Assembly: GCF_921293095.1 (NCBI RefSeq)
Contig: NW_025791658.1
Location: 4,836,001 to 4,900,000 of the forward strand
Source: Ischnura elegans
Lineage: Eukaryota > Arthropoda > Insecta > Odonata > Coenagrionidae
Length of the DNA stretch: 64,000 nt
Reading direction: 5' to 3'
Below the pieces are notes generated by a model. The model saw only the letters and a program-made list of their open reading frames with translations, was not told the DNA's origin and made no database searches. Made by a program: the position numbers and the translations under genes. Position 1 is the stretch's first letter, and each line of letters starts with the position of its first letter. This document shows, piece by piece, positions 1 through 10,600 of the stretch.

Positions 1-216
1 TGTTTTGATGTGTGTGTACGTAAGTTCCTCGTCTTGCTTCTGTAGGCGGGAGTTGATAAATTTGAAAATGAAGCTGGAAAAAAAATTGACCCCGTAAAGA
101 TGGGAGGTTAACTGTCAACAAATAATCAAGTGATTATTACGGAGGCTTCCGCGGTTAGTTGATTGGTGATGGTTTTCCGGGTTTACACCGCGTTGATACA
201 TGTTTTGCGGACGACA

Positions 217-247
217 GTTTCGGGCGCGTTCCAGCTCCCGTCTTCAG
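217..247 (-). ncRNA. Hammerhead-like ribozyme core (Penelope-associated)
   Basis: The minus strand reads CTGAAGA, a GC-rich stretch able to pair as GGG/CCC, then GAAAC. The order and spacing match a hammerhead core, which Penelope-like elements are known to carry. An extra base lies between CTGAAGA and the helix, so activity is uncertain. Confidence 0.4.
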
Positions 248-296
248 GTCCAAATGATAACATCTTAAGGCAACCGAAAAGAAAAATTTTCGTCTT

Positions 297-500
297 TCTG
301 CGGTTGCAGAGCATGCATGGTCGGAACCTGGGCACGTCATACTTTTCAAGGAATCGAAAATCATCGCCAGGGAAAATAAATATTTCCCTAGGCTGATAAG
401 GGAGGCGATTGAAATAGCGAGTCACCCAAAGAATTTCAATAGGGATGACGGCTATCCTTTATCCTCATCTTTCAAACGGCTTTTCCAACAATGGAATTAA
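297..500 (+). pseudogene. Penelope-like C-terminal coding fragment
   Basis: A 67-codon open stretch ending in TAA carries the tail found after the GIY-YIG nuclease of Penelope-like proteins: AEHAW...GH, then RLIREAIEI, then NFNRDDGYPLSSSF. The same signature occurs at 9724-9876 and in the minus-strand copy at 55176-55560. The reverse transcriptase and most of the nuclease are missing, so it is a 5'-truncated relic. Confidence 0.7.
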
Positions 501-564
501 AAATCAACATCCGTCTGACTAGCTGTAAATAAATAAGGATCACAGATCTGCAAATCATTTGGAC

Positions 565-595
565 CCGAAGACGGGAGCTGGAACGCGCCCGAAAC
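565..595 (+). ncRNA. Hammerhead-like core, mutated (Penelope-associated)
   Basis: Inverted partner of the core at 217-247. The first box reads CCGAAGA, so a core base is altered, followed by GAAAC. Probably inactive. Confidence 0.3.
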
Positions 596-659
596 TGTCA
601 TCCGCAAAACATGTATCAACGTGGTGTAAACCCGGAAAACCATCACCAAATAATCAAGT

Positions 660-1182
660 GTTTTATTTCTAGTTTCCTTCTTGCGAGCTCGGAGGCGTTA
701 AGGGTTGATTTGGGTAATGGCCTGATATTCACTTCCTTCCTTGGGTTGTTAGCGTTACCTTGAGGCCCATTTCACGTGGATGCGGATGATCCACGCTATG
801 AGTGCGGAGAACGTTGCCGCTGTTCACATAGGTGCGGATGAAATATGTCTGCGATCTGCACAATATCAGCTGTGTGCAGCTTGCCAAGGTGGAAGATCGT
901 CATAATGCCAAGTGCAATTCTAGCAATTGCTGTGCACCAGGTTTGAAAAAATGGAAGAAAAGTGTTCATATTAACGGAGGTTTTGGGTGCACTATATTCT
1001 GGTGCAGTGAAAATTAAAAGCTTGCTTTCGAGACCACATCTACTGAGGTTTGTGCCGATGAATATAATTTCTTCAATTATTTTTGCATGTTCACTCCAAT
1101 TCACTATACATAATGAAAAGATGCACTCACACTGGTATCTCTGAGCTCGTTCTATTACCAATGACAAATTGCTTCGTCTGCA
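660..1182. other. Unassigned sequence
   Basis: I see no coding domain, repeat family or RNA here. Open frames of 60-123 codons have no recognisable motif. Confidence 0.5.
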
Positions 1183-1190
1183 TTCAGGGA

Positions 1191-1498
1191 CAGGGGCACA
1201 GCTAGGAATTGAGGCTAAGGGGGGTTTAGGTGCAACTAATACCGGGGTGTGTGGGCGGGTATGGAATACCCACCAGGATAAGTGGTAGGTGCGAGATTAA
1301 TAACTTGTGGAATTTTAAGATAAATTGTACAAAATGGTGAGTTTTACCACTTTCTGACAGATATTTTATTAACCCTTACGCTATTCTATAAGTAATATCA
1401 ATCCAATTAAGTAAAATGGATTGAACGTAAAAATTTCTCTGAGCTCTTGGGGGGGGGGGGGTTTTAATCCCCAACACTCCTCTCTCGCTGCGCCACTG
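1191..1498 (+). mobile_element. hAT-B non-autonomous element, copy 1
   Basis: 308-bp element beginning CAGGGGCACAGCTAGG and ending TCGCTGCGCCACTG, imperfect inverted ends of hAT type. Flanks are TTCAGGGA and TTCGGGGA, a 7-of-8 match to an 8-bp target duplication. A G-run of 14 lies near the right end. Non-coding. Confidence 0.75.
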
Positions 1499-1519
1499 TT
1501 CGGGGATGCAGACTTACTA

Positions 1520-1715
1520 AAAATTATTTTGGGGCCTCAAACCAGGGATCTTGCCCCAGGAAATTTTATAAGTAGCGAGTTTTAAGCATTTTAGAGGAGT
1601 CATACAATCTACGTTAGAACCCTCATACTTGGAGACACTGGGGAAAATCGACAAGCCTGACAAAGTTTTTCCTCACACCCATAACAAATTTTTGAGGGGG
1701 CTCAGGCCCAATTTA
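1520..1715 (-). repeat. Dispersed repeat R4, copy 1
   Basis: This stretch matches 10690-10900 in inverted orientation, including the CAGGGATCTTGCCCC and TTTTTGAGGGGGCTC segments. Ends and class are not clear; it may be a MITE or the 3' part of a larger element. Confidence 0.55.
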
Positions 1716-2340
1716 GTTGGCGTCAATGTCTGCGTTCATGTGTATGCACAAACCTCTCTCTGTGGTCAGTACACGCGCAGATGATGTGTGTGGCGGAGGG
1801 GCCACAATCGTGTGTAAGCTCCCATTAACGTCAATGGAACCTTCCCTAGTAACAATGGATATCCATAGATGGTTACCAATATCCAATAAGTATTATATCT
1901 AAAAGTAATATTGCAAGGATATTGATGTGTGCTGGCTTTTTGAAAAAGCATAATGTCTAAAAGTAATATTGTGTGGATATTGTAATGATGTTAAATTTAC
2001 TAATGATTTTTGGATATTAATGGGAATGTAGAAATTTCTTTAATTCCATTCAAGCGTGCGTTTAATTTGTTCCAATATGCAAATACATCAACAGGGCTTA
2101 GTTCAATGAAAAGTCTAAGAGCATTTTTACTTTAGTTCAAATATCCATGGGTTAGTTCGATGTATTTCAGTGAAATTCATGCTTGTTTGAAGTATTTTAC
2201 CTCCTTGATAGCTTTTTTCTTTTAGTTTTATATAATCTTTACTGACAAGAATTATTATTTCATGTTACAGATACTATTAATTTTCTACATTCATGGCGCA
2301 GACCCTCCACATCCAAGTGAAATAGGCCTATTCTTGCTGA
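1716..2340. other. Unassigned sequence with a short direct repeat
   Basis: TCTAAAAGTAATATTG occurs twice, near 1898 and 1953. Otherwise nothing is recognised. Confidence 0.4.
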
Positions 2341-2370
2341 TGTGAGCAAGGGCGTATCTAGGATCATAAT

Positions 2371-2859
2371 AGGGTAGTTAGCTTCATCAAAGAAAACGAA
2401 AGGCATTGATTGTGATTCATTACCCACAATTAGTGTATTATAATATACAAATTATTTGGTTTTGGAAATCCCTGTTTAGACTAATGTTAACGGTTAATTT
2501 TAACCTCATTTGAAGAAGGCCAGATTGGCGCCCATGCGATGCCACTCCACGTGACATCACATGGACCTAGATGCTATACGAGTAGATAGGAGTTTAACAT
2601 CGTCTGAGATTAACAATGCATGCATGAGGCACAGAGCTCAGGGAAGCATCTCATAATAATCACACATTAAAAGTGGCTAAGGTCGGAAAGTTTCCTTCGT
2701 TCATACTTAGCCGTCGCGTTTTCGTGCGCTTGAATATTTTCACTTTTCATTCAATCGCGAAAATTAGATATTATCATTTACAAAACTAAAAGCGTGAAAT
2801 GCGTACTCCAGGAGTAATAATCTTTCAATTTAGGCAATAAAAAAATAGGAAACCACACT
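2371..2859 (+). mobile_element. MITE-A, copy 1 (internally deleted)
   Basis: Starts AGGGTAGTTAGCTTC and ends GGAAACCACACT. The middle third, which carries the GCTAGCAGG motifs in other copies, is missing, leaving 489 bp. It sits inside a G-tract repeat resembling 16620-16670, which lets the target duplication be inferred. Confidence 0.8.
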
Positions 2860-3799
2860 ATTAGGGGGGGCAAACCAAATTGTAACATGAGATCATTTCC
2901 TAGAAAAAAATAATTTTTTATTAGTTACATATTTTATACTAATACTTATCATTTTTCATGGGTTTTAAAGAAAATTTGTCGAATGCTTTAGTTTCAATTT
3001 TGTATCGATTTTGCTTCTGGGGGGCCTTGCTGGGTAAGCCCATGAGCCAGGGGCAGTTCAGCCAGGTCGGCGATCGCTGAGGGTCCTTGATACGCCTGTG
3101 TCTGTCGTGAAGTGTTTATGAAAGGTGTAAAAAAAATGCTCAGATTTCTCGAAAAAAAAAAGTTTTTCTTTGCTATTATAAAATTCCACTTTTTTTGTTG
3201 CTTGAAGATTTCTATTCTAGGCCTTGGTACATCTACAATATGGTTATAATGGAGGTCATGTACTCTTGGTGAATGCTTATCGCCACCCCGATAATAGAAT
3301 ACCCTAAGGTCCATGGGGGTACCCAGTGAGGGGCTGGAGGGGGCAGCTGCCCCCCCCCCCCCCCCCCCGCCTAGAAGCATAAATCGCAAATGTATTAAAG
3401 GAAAATAATATTTTTTCCAGCAAATAATTTTTAAAACTTATATAGAGCTATTACAGTTTCCATAAAATGTTGATTTCAATCACCTTTTGCATGCTTAAAT
3501 GTTAACCAAAAACTTGAACTATCATGGCTTCCCCCCTAGTAGTTTTCATCCTGGAAACGCCCTTGCTAAGGACCTTAAGGAGGGGTTGCCAAAGAATGAC
3601 AAAGATATACATGCACTGGATTGACTGGAATGGAATTTAGTAGCAGAAAGGGTAAGTCTCCTGAAAATACTAAGATGAGACGGAACGAAATGAAATGGCC
3701 GCCTAATGAAATTCCTGGCTACCCCACAGTCCCAATTGCCCCCAATATCCCATGCAAGTCCATTTATATGGTACATCCCTAGTGAAGATCTCTTCAGGA
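2860..3799. other. Unassigned sequence with a long C-run
   Basis: A run of about 19 C lies at 3350-3368. Predicted frames through it give poly-glycine and are spurious. No gene or repeat family is recognised. Confidence 0.4.
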
Positions 3800-4024
3800 T
3801 TTAGTTTTCCTGTAGTAATTTGACAACGGGAAACGTTTGTTCCTGTGCTATAGGAAAATTTTATGTTCATACTGGAAACTTTAATGTTCCTACGAGCGTG
3901 CTTCCCCCGCTCTTTTCAATGCAGGTCCACAGAGGGATAGGCGCGTTTCTAATTTTTTAAATGTAGAAAAAAAGGCAGGTTCTTATGTACAGATTTAATT
4001 GGGATGTTCATGTACAAATTGAGG

Positions 4025-4350
4025 TCAGAGGACCTCTTTAAACACAACATTGGAAGTAATTACACTATCCTCTGTTAATACCTGTTTAGCGTTTTCCTTA
4101 ATATTTACAAAAATATTTTGACAAGATCTTACTCTACAGAATGCTACATAAAGTTGGCCATGAGAGAATACAGGGCCAGGCAGGAATAAGCCAGCTCTTT
4201 GCAAATTCTGACCCTGAGCCTTGTTAATAGTCATCGCACAGGAAACCTTAATGGGAAATTGTCTGCGAGTCAAATTAAAAGGCATGGTGGGATCCGACGG
4301 CGTTAACTGTATTCTTGGGATGAGGAAAATCTTGCCGGAATCGATTATTA
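4025..4350 (-). pseudogene. Helitron Pif1-like helicase, C-terminal fragment
   Basis: The minus strand encodes GKIFLIPRIQL, then PFNLTRRQFPIKVSCAMTI, NKAQGQ and VFSHGQLYVAFCRVRS. These are the late helicase motifs (V and VI) shared by Pif1 helicases and the RepHel protein of Helitrons. The frame is open from about 4350 to a TGA at 4025. The Rep nuclease and the Walker motifs are absent, so this is a relic rather than a cellular Pif1 gene. Confidence 0.8.
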
Positions 4351-4689
4351 TTTTTTTATCGATTTTTTTTCTTTAAACCAATTTTAAAGGAAACAATAGC
4401 ATTATTTACGAAGTAAGATATGCCGTCGCATGTTCTCTGATAAATTCTGTGCATTTTGGTACCTCATTTGTCGAGTTTGGTTGTGTATAAGTAGAGAAAA
4501 AGGTATCTATACAGTAGAAATAATATAGAGGATAGAAAAATTTTATTTTACTTTCCTGTGGGAAAATTTGGTTCCTATTGGAAAATTATATGTTCCTTTG
4601 GTAACGAAATGAAATTTTGCTATAGGAACATAAAAGTTTCCTGTTGTAACAAATGTTTCCCATTTTCAAATTACTAAAAGGAAACAGAA

Positions 4690-5025
4690 TCCTAACACTT
4701 TCTGCCAAAAAGCACCCTTATTCTCCCTATCAAAAATATACAACAAATTACCGCACGATATCAAATGTCTTCCCCCTATACCATTCAAGAATGCTTTGAA
4801 GAAATATTTAATGGAAAACAACTACTATAGCCTGAAGGATTTTATGTTGGGCTCTTGAGTAATCTTTGCCCATCAGCCACAAAAATTGTAACTTTTCCTT
4901 TAAACTGTAAAAATTGTAAATATTATATCACTTCATTTATTTGTATCTATTACTTTATTTTGACGACTTCTAATGTCAGCGGAACATATGTGATCTCTAG
5001 GAACAATAAAAATTATTATTATAGA
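4690..5025 (+). mobile_element. LINE 3' end, same family as 11819-12850
   Basis: Closely matches 12515-12850 (starting CAAAAAGCACCCTTATTCTC and ending at AATAAAAATTATTATTATA). It contains only the end of the reverse transcriptase frame and the 3' UTR, so it is a strongly 5'-truncated insertion. Confidence 0.7.
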
Positions 5026-5035
5026 GATTGTCATA

Positions 5036-5194
5036 GGAAAAGCCCGTGTGATATCATTCTAGTTCTAGCTGCGGCCGTGTGAGGCCACCTTGGTGCAAGG
5101 CTATGAGCGCCGCTGCGATGCAGTCTGCTAGCAGGTAGCAGAGTACCCAGCTAGCAGGTAGCTGAGTATCCTGCTAGAAGGTAGCGCTTCTTAA
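5036..5194 (-). repeat. MITE-A internal fragment
   Basis: Shows the GTGTGA..., GAGGTGACCTTGG-like and GCTAGCAGGTAGC segments of MITE-A without either end. The GCTAGCAGGTAGC motif is present in three tandem versions. Confidence 0.6.
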
Positions 5195-5299
5195 AATGAA
5201 ATTTCTTTTCCCATAGAAACATAAAATTTTCCTGAAGGAAAAAACGTTTCCCATTGTCAAATTACTATAGGAAAGCAGAATCGTATAGAGATTTTCACT

Positions 5300-6300
5300 A
5301 GTGATGGCACAAAATGAAACATTAAAAATCATCAGTATTTTAAAGGTATTTATTTTTTCAATAATAGAAAAGAAAAACAACAAAGTATTCCTCAGGTTTG
5401 CATTCTTCAACTATGAAAAACATAAAATGCACTACTCAAATACAATTTTTTTGGGATTAACTTATGGTTTGATTGACAAACGAGTGTTTTAAATGATACA
5501 TTTCGACAGAATTAATCATAATTTTAACAACATTAATTCTTCTCAATTGCCTGCCAAGAAAAACCTGCACAGTTACATAATACAATTTGTGGGGGGGACC
5601 AAGATTTTGATCTTCCTCAATGGAGTCCTATTAATAATTTAATGTAGATGATTAAGATTTTTAATCAGATCATTGGGGTATTGAAAACATTGAGTTGGAA
5701 AACAAATGAAATGAAGACATTGAAAGAAGTGGACCCTTTATAAATACTATGAGCCACAATCTTAATTAATCTTAACTCGATTTTGTCTTGACTTTGAGCC
5801 GAAATGGAGACCTCAAACAGGAAGTCTTATGGTCGTAGAGGTATCGAATGTGGTATGAGAAATCAATGCATTCTTCAACACAGTACTTTTCACAGATCTG
5901 CATTTTGGAGAGGGTCTAGCCCCCAAGCACCTGGGTAGCGATAATCACTGAACCAAAATCAATGACACAGTCCACGTGTTCAGTGATGATGAAAATTGGT
6001 CCAAGGACAGCTCTGTCGGGAAAGGAAATTTCATTGAATTCATTTAGTATCTCTGCAAATGTACATGTTCAGAAGAGATTGTTATCACTTGCTAACTTGA
6101 AGGAATTGTATTCAGCTTTTAAATTTGACTTCTCATGTTTTTAAAGCTCAAAAAGCCTGTTAATTAACAATTATTGACATTATTTTGGCTAACGTAGCAA
6201 TGCAGGGGGAATAAAAGACATTACTATGGAAGCTATGTACTTGGATAGACAAGGGGTCAAAATTTCATTCAAATATATTATTTATTTCTGAGCTACGAAT
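5300..6300. other. Unassigned sequence
   Basis: AT-rich stretch with no coding domain or repeat that I recognise. Confidence 0.4.
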
Positions 6301-6310
6301 GTCTACCTTA

Positions 6311-6537
6311 AGGCCTTTTTTACACAGTACACGGAATTGCGCAATCTGATGTACGTGCGAAGGCACAATCAAAATTGCATCTTGTAAAGCGGTGAATTGC
6401 TAGAACACATACGTGGATGCGAGACAGCAAAATAGCCCCTGTTCTAATTTCGTTCATGCATTCACGCAATTCCACGCCATTTTAGAAAGTAATGCAGCTC
6501 TAACCTGTACAATTCCGTACCCCTTGTAAAACGGCCT
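6311..6537. mobile_element. PIF/Harbinger-like MITE, copy 1
   Basis: 227 bp with ends AGGCCTTTTTTACAC / TTGTAAAACGGCCT, flanked by TTA on both sides. The ends and 3-bp TWA duplication fit PIF/Harbinger. A second copy is at 54547-54861. Confidence 0.65.
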
Positions 6538-6719
6538 TTATACTCTGCACTCTGGAATTTGACTCCCACTAGCGCCACTTCTGAGCAAACACCTCAAACT
6601 CCAACCCCTCATATCTTACAAACTATAATGAGAGTGAGAGAGGAAATGTTTAACATGGGTCATTTAATAGGTGGTACATAGTAGCTATAGCTGTAGTACA
6701 TACTATGACAAATCCAATA

Positions 6720-6900
6720 TAAAAAATTCTCGTGTCACCGTTTTTTTGTTCCCAAACTCCTCCGTAACGGCTGGACCGATTCCTATGAAATTTGGAGTGC
6801 ATGTTCAGCAGGACTGAGAATATGTTGCAAACTATTTTTTATTTTTCTCCAGGACCCATGAGGCCCCGTAAAGGGTCCTGAGTCATTTCAAAAGAAATAC
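6720..6900 (+). repeat. Helitron-associated terminal sequence (tentative)
   Basis: The segment containing CTCCGTAACGGCTGGACCGA and ATGAAATTTGGAGTGCATGT resembles sequence often found in arthropod Helitron copies. The TC..CTRR ends were not found, so this is only a resemblance. Confidence 0.3.
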
Positions 6901-7304
6901 ATGTAAAGTTCGTTACTAATGCCTGCAGACCTTTTTTCTTTTGCATACTTAAATTAGTGATAATGGTCACATTTAGTTGAGACATATGTATACCATTGGA
7001 AAGAAAAAGAAATGCAGATTCTTATCCGTGCATTTGAATTTCGTTTTCCCCGTGATTGTTGTGATGTCCCACCGTTATTTTAGAGTGCTTCCCGGACTCA
7101 TAATGAGAGCTTTCTTCGACAGTTCGCGATCTTTTTAGCAGAGCGTGGTCGTGCACTGCGAGGCTTGTAAAACAGGAGCACGGTGCTCCCATGAATGCAG
7201 CCAGCGCACGATCGCTTCTATTTTAGGAAGAGGATTTTAGTGGAAATAATTAGCCTGGTTTATCCTAGCATTAATAAAGTAATTCCGATGATTTTGCGTC
7301 TGAT

Positions 7305-7310
7305 TTTATT
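7305..7310 (-). terminator. Candidate poly(A) signal of left Ly6 gene
   Basis: The minus strand reads AATAAA here, about 130 bp after the stop codon. The base content is AT-rich, so a chance match is possible. Confidence 0.4.
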
Positions 7311-7438
7311 TTTTTATAAAGATTGCGGAAAAAAATTGAGTGAGAGTAAAAAATCATGCACGGATAATCCACAACACGGATATACTGCAGCCGGCTGATT
7401 GGGAGACTGTTGTAGTAGATATTGGCATAAGTACCTGT

Positions 7439-7656
7439 TTATCCGATGTACATGGAGTGCAGGAAAGGTAAAAAAATGGACAGAGGCATCAAGTTGGTGG
7501 GCAGCTGAAGGGTGAAGGGGGCGGAGTTGCAAGCATTCTCTTTGCAACATACCGTGCACGCCATTGACGGCATTCCATCGCACGAATCTGAGCAGAATAA
7601 CTGATCGAGGTTAGGCTCGCATCTTCGATACACTTTGATAACACCCGTTACTGGCT
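7439..7656 (-). CDS. Left Ly6 gene, exon 3 (C-terminal fingers and GPI tail)
   Basis: 218 nt. The acceptor follows a good pyrimidine tract, TTTTTCTCTTGCAG. Joining the single base left by exon 2 restores a Glu-Pro pair, the same residues found at the equivalent junction of the right-hand gene. The exon carries YRRC, the CC-x4-CN signature of the family, and a hydrophobic C-terminus ending at a TAA at 7439-7441. Confidence 0.85.
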
Positions 7657-10600
7657 CTGCAAGAGAAAAATGTGATTTCAGTGAGAACGTGAGATATGGG
7701 TTAGGTGAAATCGTTAGTCAACAATAATGTTTATTCAATGGGTTTACAACGTTTTTTCATTTTACAGAAAAGTTATACAAAGAAAGAAAAATTTTTAAAA
7801 GATATACATATATGTATTCTTTACATCATAAACCTCAATACTTCATACCACCTCTACGGTCCCGTCAGATTTACATGTACATTTAAAGACAATCCTCTAC
7901 ATAGTGAACCTCTTTATCTCAATAAACCTCCACTTATCATACCAAGGAAACATCCGCGAGACAGCCTAACTACCTCCGCAAATTGTACCGAGACAACTAG
8001 AGACCATTAATGCAGTTGCAATTACGTACATGGAATGTCATATTCAGCGATAAATTTTTCACGCTTATTTTTTTCTTGTACACCTTTATTATGTTGTAAT
8101 TTTCACGTTAACCATTAGTTGTGGCCATTTTGTTCCATATGAGAGCATACTTGCCAGTAAATAAAAAAATAGATATCCAACTATCCCAATCATTTTAAAT
8201 GTCTGTTGATTTGAGAGAGATCACATCGTTTTATCTTGAATCATGTGATATCGCTTGCTTTTTGCTATTATTAAATAATAAATATACGTTCACTAATGCA
8301 TGCATGTTTGTTTTAACACATAATTATAATGGTTTAAAGGACAGTAGTGCCTTTAATTTCCAAAGGACATGAAAAAATGATGCATATCACTGAAACCTCT
8401 CTATAGTGAAGGGGCACAGCTAGGAATTAAGGTTGGGGGTGGTTTAGGTGCAACTAATACCAGGGTGTGTGGGGATATGGAATACCCACCAGGATAAGTG
8501 GTAGGTGCGAGATTAATAATTTGCTGAGTTTTAAGATAAATGGTTCAAAATGATGAGTTTTACGGCTTTCTGAGGGAAAACATTTCAAAAACCTTATTAC
8601 AAAAGGTATACCAAAAAACATAAAAATTAGCTATAAACAAACCCTTATATTAAATTATTACATTAAACTTCTTTTAGACAATATTAAATAAAATTCAACA
8701 ATGCATGCTTTGCAGGTTACAAGGATGCATTATTCTTAATTATGGCAATTATCTGAGATACAAATACATTTTTATCCCATGATTAATCAAACTGTTTACA
8801 TTCAGTGTTGTCAACCCTACATATATTCTTATTAGGGGAGAGTTGCAACAATATTTTGATTTCGCAAACATAATGAGGAAGGTTTGCTGGTGTCTTTGGT
8901 CATAATAATATGCTTTATTAACGGGCATAAAAACCCTGTACAAAATTACAATACATAGAAAAAAATATAAACCAAAACAATAATATAAAAAAGAAAAGAT
9001 ATACATATTACATTACAAAAGGATGCAATCAAAACTCAATTTGAGAGAAAGCAATAATTATTAAAGTTTCACACATTTACCTAACTGTAGACTTATAAAT
9101 GTTTTTAAAAGTGTTTAATGGAGTAGCAAAAAAGTCCAGGTTACTGTTAGCATTGCTATCTCTCATTGCACGGAAAAAAGGTAAGAAAAAAGAATGGTTG
9201 TTTCTTAAAAAAGGAATTGTGAACAGTGAAGTGCTTCGAGATGAAACTATTGGAACTCTGAGGGGTACAAGAGAAAGCAATGTTGAACATTTAACATGAT
9301 TATTTAATATACAATATAGAAAAATAATGGCAAATTGTTTTCTCCGCAGATGAAGGGAGGCTAAATTAATAAATTCCATTAGGTCATTGCGGTCACCAAT
9401 AATCCCATTTAGGTGAAATTTATAGGCAATAATTCTTAGGAACTTATGTTGCACTTTCTCAATGACTTGTACATATTTAACATAAAAGGGACTCCAGATA
9501 ATGGAGCAATACTCAAGAATAGGTCTCAATAATGCTAAATGTACAGCAATCTATTGCGGGACATAAAAATTTAATTTCTAGAGAATAGCTCCATCTTTTC
9601 AATACTATATCATTGCATATAAACTGCATTCAATTTAGAATCCTTTTTGCTCTTGTTTAAATCTCATCGAATTCCTCGGAGGCTGTAAAGCAATGGACGC
9701 GCTTTTTTTTAATTCTATGCCGTGAGACTAAATTCTGGAAAAGACTTGTAAAGGAATCCATCGAGATCCGGCTGACAACTAACACCCTCAACCGTGACGC
9801 CGGGTATTCACTGAGTAATGTATGGAAACCGGCTCTTAAGAAAATAAGATTGGCTGCCTCCCGACCAATCACGTGAGACCTCACAACCAATTGAAGACTA
9901 TAAATTAGTTGGCAAACTTCATCCACTCGTCATTAGCCCTGATGATGGAACCTGACTCGTGTTCTGAAACATCAGCAGAATGGAGGGAGACCACCCGGCC
10001 GGAAGCCCGAATAGCCCTTGTGGAATATATTCGCCGGGAAAGCATCAGATCTTACTTAATGGATGCGCTGTTTCCAAGTTATTAGCAGGGTCAAAGTTCC
10101 CCCATCTTGGCTTGACGATTTTTGGACTTACAATTAGTCTCCGACTGATATTTTGAGGTGGCTAAGTTTTTTCTGAAAATTCACTACACTTTGTGAAAAA
10201 TGCTACCATATAATCAGTAGTATTTAGCCTGTCTTTGGAGATTTCCCATCATTTGCGATCAATGGTGCCGACTTCATGCAGAGTTTTCTTCAGATTTTAG
10301 CATTGAAACTAGGAAACCTTTGCAGGAATTACATTTCTGACATTATTTAACTGTATCAATCATGGTAACGTTAACTTATTGATGTAGCACCAATCACGAA
10401 TTCCTGTATTCAGGGTTCCCAGTCAATGTAACTTATAAAATTCCAGGTTTTCAGTTCCAAAATGTCTTCAAATTCACGATCTGTAGATAAACCATTTTAG
10501 GCAGAAATATTGATCACGTAACAATTACTCACGTTAACTAAAAATGTGACAAATGCGACAGACACCGTGAATGCAACGCAGCAATGAAACTGCCATCTCT

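Larger units (their letters stand above)
165..647. mobile_element. Penelope-like fragment with inverted terminal arms
   Basis: Two arms of about 94 bp, 165-258 and 554-647, are inverted copies of each other and flank a piece of Penelope-like coding sequence. Each arm contains a hammerhead-like core, on the minus strand in the left arm and the plus strand in the right. Penelope-like elements often carry inverted or tandem terminal repeats. Confidence 0.6.
3800..5285 (-). mobile_element. Helitron-derived region with nested fragments
   Basis: Inverted repeats of the type TTCCTGTAGTAATTTGACAA near 3805-3885 and 5200-5275, with a further copy near 4560-4675, surround a Helitron helicase fragment, a LINE 3' end (4690-5025) and a piece of MITE-A (5036-5194). 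True ends were not found. Confidence 0.45.

Noticed and set aside
796-1167. 123-codon minus-strand open frame
   Set aside because: No known motif, no splice context, and repeat sequence begins just beside it; most likely a chance frame.
2994-3389. 131-codon frame with a poly-glycine start
   Set aside because: The glycines come from a C homopolymer; no domain is visible.
4025-4350. Cellular Pif1 helicase gene
   Set aside because: Only the last motifs are present, with no upstream Walker motifs, and the surroundings are transposon-like; a Helitron relic fits better.
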